DNA of 64,000 nucleotides from assembly GCF_003932505.1 (NCBI RefSeq), contig NZ_QZMU01000001.1:124001-188000 (forward strand), written 5' to 3'. Positions 47,247 to 56,974 of this stretch are shown here, piece by piece. The stretch is from Thiohalobacter thiocyanaticus (lineage in GTDB: Bacteria; Pseudomonadota; Gammaproteobacteria; Thiohalobacterales; Thiohalobacteraceae). The notes under the pieces are model-generated. The model saw nothing but the letters and a program-made list of their open reading frames with translations, ran no database searches and was not told the origin of the DNA. Position numbers and translations under genes: made by a program. Positions within the stretch are counted from its first letter, which is position 1. Every line of letters starts with the position of its first letter.

Positions 47247-47271
47247 AAAAAAAGGGGCCCGAAGGCCCCTT
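47247..47271 (-). terminator. Intrinsic terminator of the nusA-pnp operon
   Basis: On the minus strand: GGGGCC, TTCG loop, GGCCCC, then eight T. It lies about 180 bp beyond the pnp stop, past a repeat. Confidence 0.9.
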
Positions 47272-47335
47272 CCCTGAGACTGCTGTTTTCCTTGGTTACA
47301 CAGGGGGCTGAATATTGATTACAATACCGAATACA

Positions 47336-47408
47336 CCGTCATCCCCGCGCAGCCGGGGATCCAGCGGCCGTGGCGATTCATGGATTCCCGCCTGCGCGGG
47401 AATGACGG
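47336..47408. repeat. GTCATCCCCGCG-type palindromic repeat
   Basis: CCGTCATCCCCGCGCAGCCGGGGATCC-like left half and GGATTCCCGCCTGCGCGGGAATGACGG-like right half. Related to 36976-37045 and 57645-57715. It lies between pnp and its terminator and is therefore transcribed. Confidence 0.8.
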
Positions 47409-47453
47409 CGTGGAACTGTAGCCATGTATTCTGAGCCCTGAATAAAACGGGAC

Positions 47454-49541
47454 TTACTCGTTGACGGCCTTCATGCTGAGACGGATACGCCCCTGCTTGT
47501 CCACTTCCAGCACCTTGACCTTGACCACATCACCCTCGCTCAGCTTGTCGCTGACGTTCTGCACCCGTTCGTCGCAGATCTGGGAGATGTGCACCAGGCC
47601 GTCCTTGCCGGGCAGGATGGTGACGAAGGCGCCGAAGTCCATCAGCTTGACCACCTTGCCCTGGTAGACCTTGCCCACCTCCACATCGGCGGTCAGCTGC
47701 TCGATGCGCTTGCGGGCCTCCTCGCCGGCGGTGGCGTCGATGGAGGCGATCTTCACGTTGCCGTTGTCATCGATATCGACGCTGGTCCCGGTCTCCTCGG
47801 TGATGGCGCGGATGGTGGCGCCGCCCTTGCCGATCACATCCCGGATCTTGTCGGGATTGATCTTCATGGTGATGTAGCGCGGTGCGAACTTGGACATATC
47901 CTCCCGCGGCGCGGAGATGACCTTGTTCATCTCGCCCAGGATGTGCAACCGACCCTGGTGGGCCTGTGCCAGCGCCGTTTCCATGATCTCGCGGGTAATG
48001 CCGTCGATCTTGATGTCCATCTGCAGCGCGGTCACGCCGTCGCTGGTGCCGGCCACCTTGAAGTCCATGTCACCCAGGTGATCCTCGTCGCCCATGATGT
48101 CGGTCAGCACGGCATACTTATCACCTTCCTTGATCAGGCCCATGGCCACACCGGCCACCGGTGCCTTGATGGGCACGCCGGCATCCATCATCGCCAGGCT
48201 GCTGCCGCACACGCTGGCCATGGAACTGGAGCCGTTGGATTCGGTGATCTCGGAGACCACGCGGATGCTGTAGGGGAAGCCCTCCTGTGAGGGCATTACT
48301 GCAGCCACGCCGCGCTTGGCCAGTCGACCATGGCCGATCTCGCGGCGCTTGGGCGTACCCACGCGGCCGGTCTCACCCACGCAGTAGGGCGGGAAGTTGT
48401 AGTGCAGCATGAAGTGTTCGCGGCGCTCACCCTGGATGGCGTCGATGATCTGGGCGTCGCGCGCCGTACCCAGGGTGGTGACCACCAGGGCCTGGGTCTC
48501 GCCGCGGGTGAACAGGGCCGAGCCGTGCACCCGGGGCAGCACCCCGGTGCGGATGGTGATGGGACGCACGGTGCTGGTGTCGCGGCCGTCGATACGGTTC
48601 TCGCCGGCCAGGATACGGTCGCGGACGATGCGCTTTTCCAGCTTCTCGATGGCGCTGTTCACCTCGGCCTCGTCATAGGCCGGCTCGGCATTCTCGCCGC
48701 ACAGCTTCCGGATGATCTCCTCGCGCACGGCGTCCAGGCGGCCGTAACGCTCCATCTTGTCGGCGATCTGGTAGGCCTCGGTCAGTGCCTGAGTGCCGGC
48801 CGCGGCCACGGCCTCGGCGACACCGGTATCGGCAGCGGGGGCCGGCAGTTCCCAGGCCGGCTTGCCGACCTCGGCCTTGAGCTCGTTGATGGCGTTGATG
48901 GCCACCTGGAACTGCTCGTGGCCGTACATCACGGCGCCCAGCATGGTCTCCTCGGACAGCTCCTCGGCCTCGGACTCGACCATCAGCACGGCATTGGCCG
49001 TACCGGCCACCACCAGGTCGAGCCTGGACTCCTCCAGCTGGGTGTGGGTCGGGTTGAGGACATAATTGCCGTCGATGTAGCCGACCCGGGCCGCGCCGAT
49101 GGGGCCGCTGAAGGGCATGCCGGAAATGCTGAGTGCTGCGGAAGTGCCGATCAGGGAGGGAATGTCCGGGTCGACTTCGGGATTCAGGGAGAGAACGGTG
49201 GCGACGACCTGGACTTCGTTGGTGAAACCTTTGGGAAAGAGCGGGCGGATGGGGCGGTCGATCAGGCGGGAGACCAGGGTCTCGTTCTCGCTGGGCCTGC
49301 CCTCGCGTCGGAAAAAGCCGCCCGGAATCTTGCCCGCCGAGTAGGTGCGCTCCTGGTAATCCACAGTAAGCGGGAAGAAATCGCGTCCTTCCATGGCCTT
49401 CCTGGATCCGACCACTGTCACCAGTACGACCGTATCATCCATGTTGACCATGACGGCACCGGTGGCCTGGCGGGCGATTTCTCCGGTTTCCAGGGTTACG
49501 GTGTGCTCACCGAACTGAAAGCTCTTTTTCACTAAACTCAC
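47454..49541 (-). CDS. pnp: Polynucleotide phosphorylase
   Basis: 695 residues, complete. 3'-5' phosphorolytic exoribonuclease of the degradosome. Two RNase PH domains (first from residue 10; second from about 320 with [23 protein letters not shown] and [36 protein letters not shown]). Then a KH domain ([25 protein letters not shown], about 556-580) and an S1 domain ([33 protein letters not shown], about 620-655). Last gene of the long operon, 59 bp after rpsO. Confidence 0.97.
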   Translation of the reverse strand: MSLVKKSFQFGEHTVTLETGEIARQATGAVMVNMDDTVVLVTVVGSRKAMEGRDFFPLTVDYQERTYSAGKIPGGFFRREGRPSENETLVSRLIDRPIRPLFPKGFTNEVQVVATVLSLNPEVDPDIPSLIGTSAALSISGMPFSGPIGAARVGYIDGNYVLNPTHTQLEESRLDLVVAGTANAVLMVESEAEELSEETMLGAVMYGHEQFQVAINAINELKAEVGKPAWELPAPAADTGVAEAVAAAGTQALTEAYQIADKMERYGRLDAVREEIIRKLCGENAEPAYDEAEVNSAIEKLEKRIVRDRILAGENRIDGRDTSTVRPITIRTGVLPRVHGSALFTRGETQALVVTTLGTARDAQIIDAIQGERREHFMLHYNFPPYCVGETGRVGTPKRREIGHGRLAKRGVAAVMPSQEGFPYSIRVVSEITESNGSSSMASVCGSSLAMMDAGVPIKAPVAGVAMGLIKEGDKYAVLTDIMGDEDHLGDMDFKVAGTSDGVTALQMDIKIDGITREIMETALAQAHQGRLHILGEMNKVISAPREDMSKFAPRYITMKINPDKIRDVIGKGGATIRAITEETGTSVDIDDNGNVKIASIDATAGEEARKRIEQLTADVEVGKVYQGKVVKLMDFGAFVTILPGKDGLVHISQICDERVQNVSDKLSEGDVVKVKVLEVDKQGRIRLSMKAVNE

Positions 49542-49600
49542 GGGCAGATCCTGTTGTGGCGGTTATTTGCTGGTGATGCGCTGCGCTCTCCTGCGGACAA

Positions 49601-49870
49601 TCAGCGACGCAGACCCAGGCGGCTGATCAGGTCCTGGTAGCGCTTGACGTCCTTGCGCTTGAGATAGTCCAGCAGTTTGCGACGCTGGTTGACCATGCGC
49701 AGCAGACCACGGCGGGAATGGTGATCCTGCTTGTGAGCGTTGAAGTGATCCATCAGGTGCGTGATGCGCGCGCTCAGCAGCGCCACCTGCACCTCGGGCG
49801 AGCCGGTATCCCCCGGCGCCTGCTGGTAATCCTTGAGGATCTCGCTCTTCTGTTCGGCCGACAATGACAT
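49601..49870 (-). CDS. rpsO: 30S ribosomal protein S15
   Basis: 89 residues starting [16 protein letters not shown] and containing [51 protein letters not shown], the standard S15. Binds 16S rRNA in the platform and, in E. coli, represses its own translation. Between truB and pnp, as in other gammaproteobacteria. Confidence 0.97.
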   Translation of the reverse strand: MSLSAEQKSEILKDYQQAPGDTGSPEVQVALLSARITHLMDHFNAHKQDHHSRRGLLRMVNQRRKLLDYLKRKDVKRYQDLISRLGLRR

Positions 49871-49961
49871 CTGTTTACTCTCTCCCAAAATACGGATGTA
49901 TCGAAGCCGCGTATTGTAACTTTCCGCCCTGAGGGCCACAAGTTCCAATCGCGGCAGAAAC

Positions 49962-50888
49962 TTAGCGGGCCTGGCCTGCCGCCATCAGCCGGCGCGGGGC
50001 GACCCGGCCGTCGTCCAGGATCTGGCCCATACCCAGGAAGCGGCCGCCGCCCTGGTACATGCGCACCCAGCCGCTGGTGGGGGCGTGCGGTACCTGTACC
50101 GGCTGGCCCTGGCGCACATAATAGGCGGCGTCATCATTGAGCCGGACGTCCGGCCATTGCACCAGGGCGCTCTCGATCGGCAGCAGAAACGCATCCAGAT
50201 TCTCGAAACTACCTTCGGAAAGCTCTTTAAGCCTTTCCATGGAAACCATTTTTTCACTGTCGTAAGGTCCCACGCCCAGGCGCCTCAGTTCAGCCACATG
50301 GGCACCGCAGCCCAGCGCTTCGCCGATGTCCTCGGCCAGGGTGCGGACATAGGTGCCCTTGGTGCAGTGCACGTCCAGGTCGAAAAAGGGCAGTTCAACC
50401 GCCTCGAGGATCAGCTTGTGAATGGTGACGTGGCGGGGCTCGCGTTCGACTTCCACCCCCTGGCGGGCCAGCTTGTACAGCCGCTGCCCCTGGTGCTTGA
50501 CGGCCGAGTACATCGGCGGGATCTGCACGATCTCGCCGCGGAAACCGGCCAGGACGGATTCAATCCGGGCCGCGTCGATGCCTTCGATCGGGCGGGTCTC
50601 GGTCACCTCGCCCTCGGCATCGCCGGTGGCGGTCTTCTCACCCAGTTTGCAGCGCACCTGATAGTGCTTGTCCGCGTCCAGCAGGAAACCGGAGGCCTTG
50701 GTGGCCTCACCCAGACAGATGGGCAGCAGGCCACTGGCCAGCGGATCCAGGCTGCCGGTGTGCCCGGCCTTGCGGGCCTTGAACAGGCGCTTGACGATCT
50801 GCAGCGCCTCGTTGGATGTGATACCGGTCGGTTTGTCCAGCAACAGGATGCCGTTGACGTTTCTGCCCTTGGGACGATGACGCGCCAT
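49962..50888 (-). CDS. truB: tRNA pseudouridine(55) synthase
   Basis: 308 residues. Makes pseudouridine 55 in the T-loop of tRNAs. Motifs: [53 protein letters not shown] with the catalytic Asp in GSLDPLASG near 45, [13 protein letters not shown], and [19 protein letters not shown] near 180. A C-terminal PUA-like part ends with [10 protein letters not shown]. The 5' side is separated from rbfA by 430 bp of repeats. Confidence 0.96.
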   Translation of the reverse strand: MARHRPKGRNVNGILLLDKPTGITSNEALQIVKRLFKARKAGHTGSLDPLASGLLPICLGEATKASGFLLDADKHYQVRCKLGEKTATGDAEGEVTETRPIEGIDAARIESVLAGFRGEIVQIPPMYSAVKHQGQRLYKLARQGVEVEREPRHVTIHKLILEAVELPFFDLDVHCTKGTYVRTLAEDIGEALGCGAHVAELRRLGVGPYDSEKMVSMERLKELSEGSFENLDAFLLPIESALVQWPDVRLNDDAAYYVRQGQPVQVPHAPTSGWVRMYQGGGRFLGMGQILDDGRVAPRRLMAAGQAR

Positions 50889-51053
50889 CGTTGTCTTTAC
50901 CTCGAATGTGAATGATTCATGAAATGAAATGCTACTTACTTAACAGGCTCAATCTCTTGGCCACGAAACCCACAAAAGCCCCTGAGGCGGGTTTTGATTT
51001 TCAATACATCCTTTTCGCGTATTTCGTGGGTTTCGTGGCGATTTTCCAGGCCC
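50889..51053. repeat. Inverted repeat in the truB-rbfA gap
   Basis: Perfect 14-bp arms GCCACGAAACCCAC (50960-50973) and GTGGGTTTCGTGGC (51026-51039) around an AT-rich centre. No gene. With the adjoining MITE-like element it makes up the whole 430-bp gap in the operon. Confidence 0.75.
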
Positions 51054-51054
51054 T

Positions 51055-51321
51055 AGTGGTCCATGTGGGAAGTTCGGTAATGCTCAGCCGGCCCACAAGC
51101 CGGTTTGGCAAGGCGCGCGAACGCAGGACTGGCCGTATAGCCAATTCAAGTGAGCGCAACACAGCCAAACCGGCTTGTGGGCCGGCCCGCAGGGAGCCTC
51201 GCAAATAGGCCAATCCAGCGTTGCACTTCTTGGAAAGGGCACGCCATTCCCTGCGAAGTGCGCCTTGTCTTGGCCTATTTGCGAGACTCTGAGCGTTACC
51301 GAACTTCCCACATGGACCACT
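51055..51321. mobile_element. MITE-like element, copy 1 (267 bp)
   Basis: Terminal inverted repeats of 33 bp (51055-51087 and 51289-51321, starting AGTGGTCCATGTGGGAAG) with one T-G mismatch. Inside are a 22-bp perfect inverted repeat (51088-51109 / 51164-51185, CCGGCCCACAAGCCGG...) and a 16-bp one (51198-51213 / 51270-51285, CTCGCAAATAGGCCAA) enclosing GCACTTC/GAAGTGC. The whole folds as a stem with two hairpin arms. TA occurs at both outer edges, as left by Tc1/mariner or IS630 transposases. No transposase inside. Over 90% identical to copy 2. Confidence 0.88.
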
Positions 51322-51691
51322 AATCCCGGTGCCGTGCCTTGTCCTCGGTCACCGCCTGCTCGATCAGGTCGCTGAGACGACTGCCGCGCTCGATGGATTC
51401 GTCATAGACGAAATGCAGTTCGGGGACGGTGCGGATCAGCATGCGCCGGCCTAGCTCATGGCGCAGAAAACCGGCGGCGCGGCGCAGCACCTGCAGTGAC
51501 TGGCGCTGCACCTCGGGCTCGCCGAGCACCGTGACATAGACCTTGGCATGGCTGAAATCACGCGAGACCTGCACCGCCGAGACGGTGGTCATGCCAAGGC
51601 GCGGATCCTTGATCTGCTCGCGCACCAGCATGGCCAGCTCTCGCTGGATCTGTTCGCCGACACGGCGGGTTCGCGGATAATCTCTGGGCAT
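51320..51691 (-). CDS. rbfA: Ribosome-binding factor A
   Basis: 123 residues from ATG 51691 (MPRDYPRTRRVGEQIQRELAMLV). Needed for late 30S maturation; KH-type fold with DPRLGMTTVSAVQVSRDFSHAKVYVTVL and RRMLIRTVPELHFVYDESIERGSRLSDLI. The stop codon TAG is formed at the edge of the MITE-like element: TA is its flank and G its first retained base. So insertion fixed the present C-terminus (EDKARHRD). Length is still normal for RbfA. Confidence 0.95.
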   Translation of the reverse strand: MPRDYPRTRRVGEQIQRELAMLVREQIKDPRLGMTTVSAVQVSRDFSHAKVYVTVLGEPEVQRQSLQVLRRAAGFLRHELGRRMLIRTVPELHFVYDESIERGSRLSDLIEQAVTEDKARHRD

Positions 51692-51726
51692 AAGGGGCAA
51701 TCAGGCCCGGGCATGGCCGCAGGGGC

Positions 51727-54264
51727 TCAGACCGTGCGGCTGACCTCGGTGCGTTCGAAGACCTCGATCTGGTCGCCAGGCTTGACGTCATTGTAATCCT
51801 TCACGCCGATACCGCACTCGGTGCCGGCGCGGACTTCACTGACGTCGTCCTTGTGGCGGCGCAGGGATTCCAGTTCGCCCTCGTAGATGACCACATTGTC
51901 GCGCAGCACGCGGATGGGGGCACTGCGACGCACCACGCCCTCGACCACCATGGAGCCGGCAACGGCGCCGAACTTGGAGGAACGGAACACGTCCTTGACC
52001 TCGGCCAGGCCGATGATCTCCTCGCGGATCTCCGGCGTGAGCAGGCCGTTGATGGCCTTCTTGACCTCGTCGATGGCATCGTAGATGACACTGTAATAGT
52101 GCAGGTCGACGCCCTGTTCCTCGACCAGGCGCCGGGCGGTGGCATCGGCGCGCACATTGAAGCCGATCATGATCGCACCGGAAGCGGCGGCCAGATTGAC
52201 GTCGGACTCGTTGATCCCGCCCACGCCGCCGGAGACCACCTTGACCCGGACCTCGTCGTGGGACAGCTTGGTCAGGGCGTCGCGCAGCGCCTCCAGGCTG
52301 CCCTGGACATCGGCCTTGAGCACCAGGTTGACGTCGCTGACCTCGCCCTCGCTCATCTGATTGAAGACCTCGTCCAGGCGCGCCTGTTTCTGGCGGGCCA
52401 GGCGGGAGTCGCGGGTCTTGTCCTGACGGAAACTGGCGACTTCGCGGGCCTTGCGTTCGTCCTTGACCACCATGACGTCGTCACCGGCATTGGGGGTGCC
52501 GGACAGACCCAGCACCAGTGCCGGAATCGTGGGGCCGGCCTCCTCGATCGGCTCGCCCTTCTCGTCGAACATGGCGCGCACGCGGCCATACTCGCTGCCG
52601 CTCAGGATCACGTCGCCCTTGTGCAGCACGCCGTTGCGCACCAGCACGGTGGCGACCGGTCCACGGCCGCGGTCGAGACTGGATTCGATGATCACACCAT
52701 TGGCCGGGCAGTCGATGACCGCCTTGAGCTCCATCAGCTCGGCCTGCAGCGATACCGCCTCCAGCAGCTGATCCACACCCTCGCCGGTCAGGGCCGAGAC
52801 ATGCACGAACTGGGTGTCGCCGCCCCAGTCCTCCGGGATGACCTCGCGCTGGGCCAGCTCGTTCTTGACCCGGTCGGGATCGGCCTCCGGCTTATCGATC
52901 TTGTTCACGGCCACCACCATCGGCACACCCGCGGCCTTGGCATGCTGAATGGCCTCTTCGGTCTGCGGCATGACGCCGTCATCGGCGGCCACCACCAGGA
53001 TGACGATATCCGTGATCTGAGCGCCGCGGGCACGCATGGCGGTGAAGGCTGCATGGCCGGGTGTATCCAGGAAGGAAATGCTGCCCCGGTCGGTATCGAC
53101 GTGATAGGCGCCGATATGCTGGGTGATGCCACCGGCCTCGCCAGCGGCCACCTTGGTGCGGCGGATGTAGTCCAGCAACGAGGTCTTGCCGTGGTCGACG
53201 TGGCCCATGATGGTCACCACCGGGGCGCGGGCAACCTGCTCGCCCTCGACCTCGGTCTGGACCAGTTCCTCCTCGATCTCGTTCTCGCTGAGCAGCTTGG
53301 GCCTGTGGCCCATCTCCTCGACGATCAGCTGTGCGGTCTCCTGGTCGAGCACCTCGTTGATGGTCGCCATCACGCCCATCTTCATCAGTACCTTGATCAG
53401 CTCGGCGGCCTTGACCGACATCTTCTGCGCCAGCTCGGCAACGGTGATGCTCTCGGGAATACCGACCTCACGCACGATGGGCGCGGTCGGCTTGGCGAAG
53501 CCGTGCTTCTCCGAACTGCTGAGCGAAACCGATCTCTGCCGCGACTTCTTGCGGCGCTTGCCGCTCTTGTCGGCGGAGACGTGCAGCTCCTCGCGACCGT
53601 ACTTGCGGCTCTGCTTGCGCTCCTCGTCGGTGGCCGGCTCGGCGTGGCGCTTGTGCTTGGGCTGCTTCTTGCCCTTGCCCTTGTCGGCCTCCGGTGCGGC
53701 ACCCGGCTGGGCCTCGGCGGCCTGCTGGCGGGCCTGCTCCTCGGCGATGCGCTGGGCCTCGGCCTCGTTGGCGGCGGCCTCTTCGGCCTGTTTGCGTTCG
53801 GCTTCCTCACGGGCCTGGCGCTCGGCCTCTTCCTTCGCCTTGCGCTCCTCCTCGGCCTTGCGTGCGGCCTCGGCTTCCGCCTCCTGGCGCGCGCGCTCCT
53901 CCGCCTCGGCCTGGAGCCGCTTCTCTTCCTCTTCCATGATGTCGCTGCGTTTGACGTAGGTGCGCTTCTTGCGCACCTCGACCGTGACCGTCTTGGTCGT
54001 GGTGGTGCGGCCCTGCGCCGAGGGCACCTTCAGCTCGCTGTGGGTCTTGCGCTTGAGCGTGATCTTCTTGGGCCCCGACTCGTCCTGCTTGCCGAGCTTG
54101 CCGTGGCTTTTGCGCAGATAGGCCAACAATTCCATCTTCTCGTCATCGGAGATGGTGTCCTCCGCGCCGCCCACACTGATCCCGGCATTGTCGAGCTGGG
54201 TGAGCAGACGGTCGACCGGAATCCCGACGACTTCAGCGAATTGTTTGACTGTGACTTCCGACAT
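51727..54264 (-). CDS. infB: Translation initiation factor IF-2
   Basis: 845 residues. N-terminal IF2_N module ([26 protein letters not shown]), then a highly charged Glu/Ala/Lys/Arg segment (about 115-215), a second IF2_N module ([34 protein letters not shown]), and the GTPase with G1 GHVDHGKTS near 352, DTPGHAAF, and NKID. Beta-barrel domains and C2 follow (fMet-tRNA binding). Brings initiator tRNA to the 30S subunit. Between nusA (24-bp gap) and rbfA. Confidence 0.97.
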   Translation of the reverse strand: MSEVTVKQFAEVVGIPVDRLLTQLDNAGISVGGAEDTISDDEKMELLAYLRKSHGKLGKQDESGPKKITLKRKTHSELKVPSAQGRTTTTKTVTVEVRKKRTYVKRSDIMEEEEKRLQAEAEERARQEAEAEAARKAEEERKAKEEAERQAREEAERKQAEEAAANEAEAQRIAEEQARQQAAEAQPGAAPEADKGKGKKQPKHKRHAEPATDEERKQSRKYGREELHVSADKSGKRRKKSRQRSVSLSSSEKHGFAKPTAPIVREVGIPESITVAELAQKMSVKAAELIKVLMKMGVMATINEVLDQETAQLIVEEMGHRPKLLSENEIEEELVQTEVEGEQVARAPVVTIMGHVDHGKTSLLDYIRRTKVAAGEAGGITQHIGAYHVDTDRGSISFLDTPGHAAFTAMRARGAQITDIVILVVAADDGVMPQTEEAIQHAKAAGVPMVVAVNKIDKPEADPDRVKNELAQREVIPEDWGGDTQFVHVSALTGEGVDQLLEAVSLQAELMELKAVIDCPANGVIIESSLDRGRGPVATVLVRNGVLHKGDVILSGSEYGRVRAMFDEKGEPIEEAGPTIPALVLGLSGTPNAGDDVMVVKDERKAREVASFRQDKTRDSRLARQKQARLDEVFNQMSEGEVSDVNLVLKADVQGSLEALRDALTKLSHDEVRVKVVSGGVGGINESDVNLAAASGAIMIGFNVRADATARRLVEEQGVDLHYYSVIYDAIDEVKKAINGLLTPEIREEIIGLAEVKDVFRSSKFGAVAGSMVVEGVVRRSAPIRVLRDNVVIYEGELESLRRHKDDVSEVRAGTECGIGVKDYNDVKPGDQIEVFERTEVSRTV

Positions 54265-54288
54265 AATTTCTCTCTTCTCCCGAAGACG

Positions 54289-55794
54289 TTATCCCTGCTG
54301 CTCTTCCGCGAACCAGGGGGCGCGCGCGGCCATGATCAGGGCACCGGCGCGATCTTCGTCCATTTCCTCTGCGATTTCCTGCAATTCATCAACGGCCAGC
54401 TCGGCCAGGTCCTCCTGGGTGCAGATGCCCTTGGCGGCCAGCTTGTAGGCCAGGTCCTGATCCATGCCTTCGAGCTCGAGCAGATCCTGGGCCGGTTCGG
54501 TGTCCGGCATCTGTTCCTCGCTCTGGATGGCCTTGGTCAGGAGCACGTCACGGGCGCGTCCGCGCAGCTCCTCGACGATGGCCTCGTCGAATTCCTCGAC
54601 CTGGACCAGTTCGGAGGCCGGCACATAGGCGATCTCGTCGACGCTGGAAAAGCCTTCCTGCACCAGGATGGCGGCGATCTCCTCGTCGACATCCAGCTGT
54701 TCCATGAACATCTGCTGCAGCTGCTGTGCTTCCTGCTCGTTTTTCTGCTCGGCATCCTCGACCGTCATCACGTTCAGCTCCCAGCTACTGAGCTGACTGG
54801 CCAGACGCACGTTCTGCCCGCCGCGGCCGATGGCCTGCGAGAGCTGCTCCTCGGCCACCGCGATGTCCATGCTGTGGGTGTCCTCGTCGACCACGATGGA
54901 AACCACCTCGGCCGGTGACATGGCGTTGATCACGAACTGGGCCGGGTTTTCGTCCCAGAGAATGATGTCCACGCGCTCGCCGGCCAGCTCGTTGGACACG
55001 GCCTGCACGCGCGAGCCGCGCATGCCCACGCAGGCGCCGACCGGATCGATGCGCGGATCCAGCGAGCGCACGGCGATCTTGGCCCGCAGCCCCGGATCGC
55101 GCGCCGCGCCGAGGATCTCGATCAGTTCCTGGCCGATCTCCGGCACCTCGATGGTGAACAGCTCGATCAGAAACTGCGGGGCGACGCGGCTGACGAACAG
55201 CTGCGGGCCGCGCGGCTCGGAGCGCACATCGACCAGATACCCGCGCAGACGGTCGCCCGGACGGACGGATTCGCGCGGGATCATATTCTCGCGCGGGATG
55301 AAGGCCTCAACGCCCTCGCCCAGATCCAGGAAGACGTTGCCCCGCTCCACCCGCTTGACGGTGCCGTTGACCAGCGTGCCCTTGCGATCCTGATAGGCCT
55401 CGACCACCTGTGCCCGCTCGGCCTCGCGCACCTTCTGTACGATGACCTGCTTGGCGGTCTGGGCGGCGATGCGGCCGAATTCCTCGGACTCGATGTGCTC
55501 TTCGATATAGTCGCCCACCTCGATGCCGGGCTGGAGCTGCTGGGCACGGGTATAGAGGACCTGATGCTCGGGCGATTCGAATTCCTCGTCCTCGTCATCG
55601 ACAACCAGCCAGCGGCGGTAGGTCTCATAGTCTCCCGTCTTGCGGTCGATCGACACACGCGCATCGATGCCGCCGCCGTGGCGCTTCTTCGTGGCGGACG
55701 CCAGCGCCGCCTCGATGGCCTGGAAGATGATTTCTTTATCGACGCCCTTCTCGTTCGAGACGGCATCGACCACCATTAGGATATCTTTGCTCAT
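54289..55794 (-). CDS. nusA: Transcription elongation/termination factor NusA
   Basis: 501 residues. N-terminal RNA polymerase-binding domain, S1 domain ([32 protein letters not shown], about 138-170), and two KH domains with [27 protein letters not shown] near 252 and [19 protein letters not shown] near 320. Two C-terminal acidic helix-hairpin-helix repeats ([16 protein letters not shown] and [16 protein letters not shown]) are of the E. coli type. Modulates pausing, termination and antitermination. It follows rimP by about 40 bp. The upstream leader holds terminator-like hairpins that NusA could act on. Confidence 0.97.
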   Translation of the reverse strand: MSKDILMVVDAVSNEKGVDKEIIFQAIEAALASATKKRHGGGIDARVSIDRKTGDYETYRRWLVVDDEDEEFESPEHQVLYTRAQQLQPGIEVGDYIEEHIESEEFGRIAAQTAKQVIVQKVREAERAQVVEAYQDRKGTLVNGTVKRVERGNVFLDLGEGVEAFIPRENMIPRESVRPGDRLRGYLVDVRSEPRGPQLFVSRVAPQFLIELFTIEVPEIGQELIEILGAARDPGLRAKIAVRSLDPRIDPVGACVGMRGSRVQAVSNELAGERVDIILWDENPAQFVINAMSPAEVVSIVVDEDTHSMDIAVAEEQLSQAIGRGGQNVRLASQLSSWELNVMTVEDAEQKNEQEAQQLQQMFMEQLDVDEEIAAILVQEGFSSVDEIAYVPASELVQVEEFDEAIVEELRGRARDVLLTKAIQSEEQMPDTEPAQDLLELEGMDQDLAYKLAAKGICTQEDLAELAVDELQEIAEEMDEDRAGALIMAARAPWFAEEQQG

Positions 55795-55833
55795 GACTGC
55801 CTGTCTCCGACTGGCTACCCAAGTCGAAAAAAA

Positions 55834-56298
55834 TTAACCCTGAAACTCAGGGACCAAACGCGCCTGCTCAATCTGTTCCAGCGGCAGACACACTTCATTG
55901 CCCTCGTCGTCGACGATGACGACCTCATCCTGCCGCAACCCCTGCAACAGGCCCTTGAACTTGCGCCGGCCGTTTACCGGCAGTCGCAACCGCAGCTTCA
56001 CCTGCTGACCGCGGAAGCGTTCATAGTCCGCGGCCTGGAACAGCGGCCGGTCCAGACCGGGAGAGGATATCTCCAGAGTGTACTGGCCCGGCACCGGATC
56101 CTCGACATCCAGGATGCCGCTGACCTGGTGGCTGACCGCGGTACAGTCGTCGAGGGTGATACCCTCTTCCTGATCTATATATATACGCAAAACACTGTGT
56201 TTTCCGCTGGGGTGATATTCGATCCCCACCAGCTCGTAACCCAGCGCGCGTACCGCGGGTTCCAGCAGTTCCCGCAGTTTGAACGGATCCTTGCGCAT
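55834..56298 (-). CDS. rimP: Ribosome maturation factor RimP
   Basis: 154 residues starting MRKDPFKLRELLEPAVRALGYELVGIEYHPSGKHSVLRIYIDQEEGITLDDCTAVSHQVSGILDVEDPVPGQYTLEISSPGLDRPL, the family core. Assists early 30S assembly. First gene of the operon; ATG 56298 is the family start. Confidence 0.95.
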   Translation of the reverse strand: MRKDPFKLRELLEPAVRALGYELVGIEYHPSGKHSVLRIYIDQEEGITLDDCTAVSHQVSGILDVEDPVPGQYTLEISSPGLDRPLFQAADYERFRGQQVKLRLRLPVNGRRKFKGLLQGLRQDEVVIVDDEGNEVCLPLEQIEQARLVPEFQG

Positions 56299-56361
56299 CT
56301 TGTGTCGTGGGCCGTTTCGCCCTGTCAGCGCCGGTCGTGCCGGCGAGCCTCTGTCGCAAAC

Positions 56362-56382
56362 AAAAAATGGGCCGACGGCCCA
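56362..56382 (-). terminator. Terminator-like hairpin 2 in the rimP leader
   Basis: Minus strand: TGGGCC, GTC loop, GGCCCA, followed by six T (56367-56362). It lies about 64 bp before rimP, so transcripts must read through. Confidence 0.8.
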
Positions 56383-56431
56383 CTGCAGGTTCCGCCCTGA
56401 TCCTGAATTAAAGATAGCAGGAGCGGATATG

Positions 56432-56453
56432 AAAAGACCCCGAGAACGGGGCC
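56432..56453 (-). terminator. Terminator-like hairpin 1 in the rimP leader
   Basis: Minus strand: CCCCG, TTCT loop, CGGGG, then TCTTTTC. It is preceded by another hairpin (GGTTGTC / GACAGCC, 56469-56490). It would end a leader RNA of about 60 nt. Confidence 0.65.
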
Positions 56454-56499
56454 ACCTTTCAACCTCAATCCCGGCTGTCAGGCTCGACAACCGACGGGA

Positions 56500-56528
56500 A
56501 TTATAAAAGTCTCTGCAATGACTTGCAA
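56500..56528 (-). promoter_or_regulatory. Strong sigma-70 promoter of the rimP-nusA-pnp operon
   Basis: Minus strand: TTGCAA (56528-56523), 17-bp spacer, perfect TATAAT (56505-56500). Transcription start near 56493, about 195 nt before rimP. The leader then meets two terminator-like hairpins. Confidence 0.8.
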
Positions 56529-56974
56529 GACAACAGCTTAGAACCCGGCCCGGAAGCCGGTGTCAGGACGGCCTTGTTCCGGCCCCCTGCGGGAGGCGGC
56601 ATGAAAGAAAAATATCATTTTACAATCAGTGTATTACGAATTTATTTCAGACTGACGGAGCCAGTCCATCACGATTGCCGCCCGCTACGTCAGCCGTGCC
56701 GGCGCGGCTCCCGGGTCAGATGATCCCGGCCTCCTCCGGCCGGGAGCCGCCGAAGGTGCCTCGCCGGCCTGCCACGCCGACGAGAAATGTGTCACGCATC
56801 ACCGCCCGACGACGCCCGTGCGCGTTACATCATTACCCATATCCTGTTATAATTTCGTATTTTCACCCGAACAATAACAAGGTCCCAGGTGTATACATTT
56901 GCATACAGGGCACAGAGGCGGAGCCGGAAGATATTTTTGCTGTTGTCAATTCAATTTAAGAGGCCGACAAATCC
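56529..56974. other. Intergenic region between the rimP operon and the AP2-like gene
   Basis: About 450 bp between divergent units. Contains a G/C-rich hairpin (TCCCGGCC / GGCCGGGA, about 56723-56745) and an AT-rich stretch near 56590-56650. The AP2-like gene's extended -10 promoter is at 56845-56853. No tRNA or coding gene was recognised. Confidence 0.45.
56845..56853 (+). promoter_or_regulatory. Extended -10 promoter for the AP2-like gene
   Basis: TG at 56845-56846, one base, TATAAT at 56848-56853. No good -35 box, as is usual for extended -10 promoters. Leader of about 115 nt. Confidence 0.55.

Noticed and set aside
51001-51213. Small protein MAYLRGSLRAGPQAG... and its twin at 62625-62918
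   Set aside because: Lies in the terminal repeat and arms of the MITE-like element in both copies; explained by element sequence, with no ribosome site.
51853-54918. 1021-residue plus-strand reading frame
   Set aside because: Shadow of infB and part of nusA; Leu/Gly/His-rich composition is an artefact of the opposite strand.
56529-56720. Search for a tRNA-fMet gene (metY) upstream of rimP as in E. coli
   Set aside because: No T-loop (GTTCNANNC) or cloverleaf was found on either strand.
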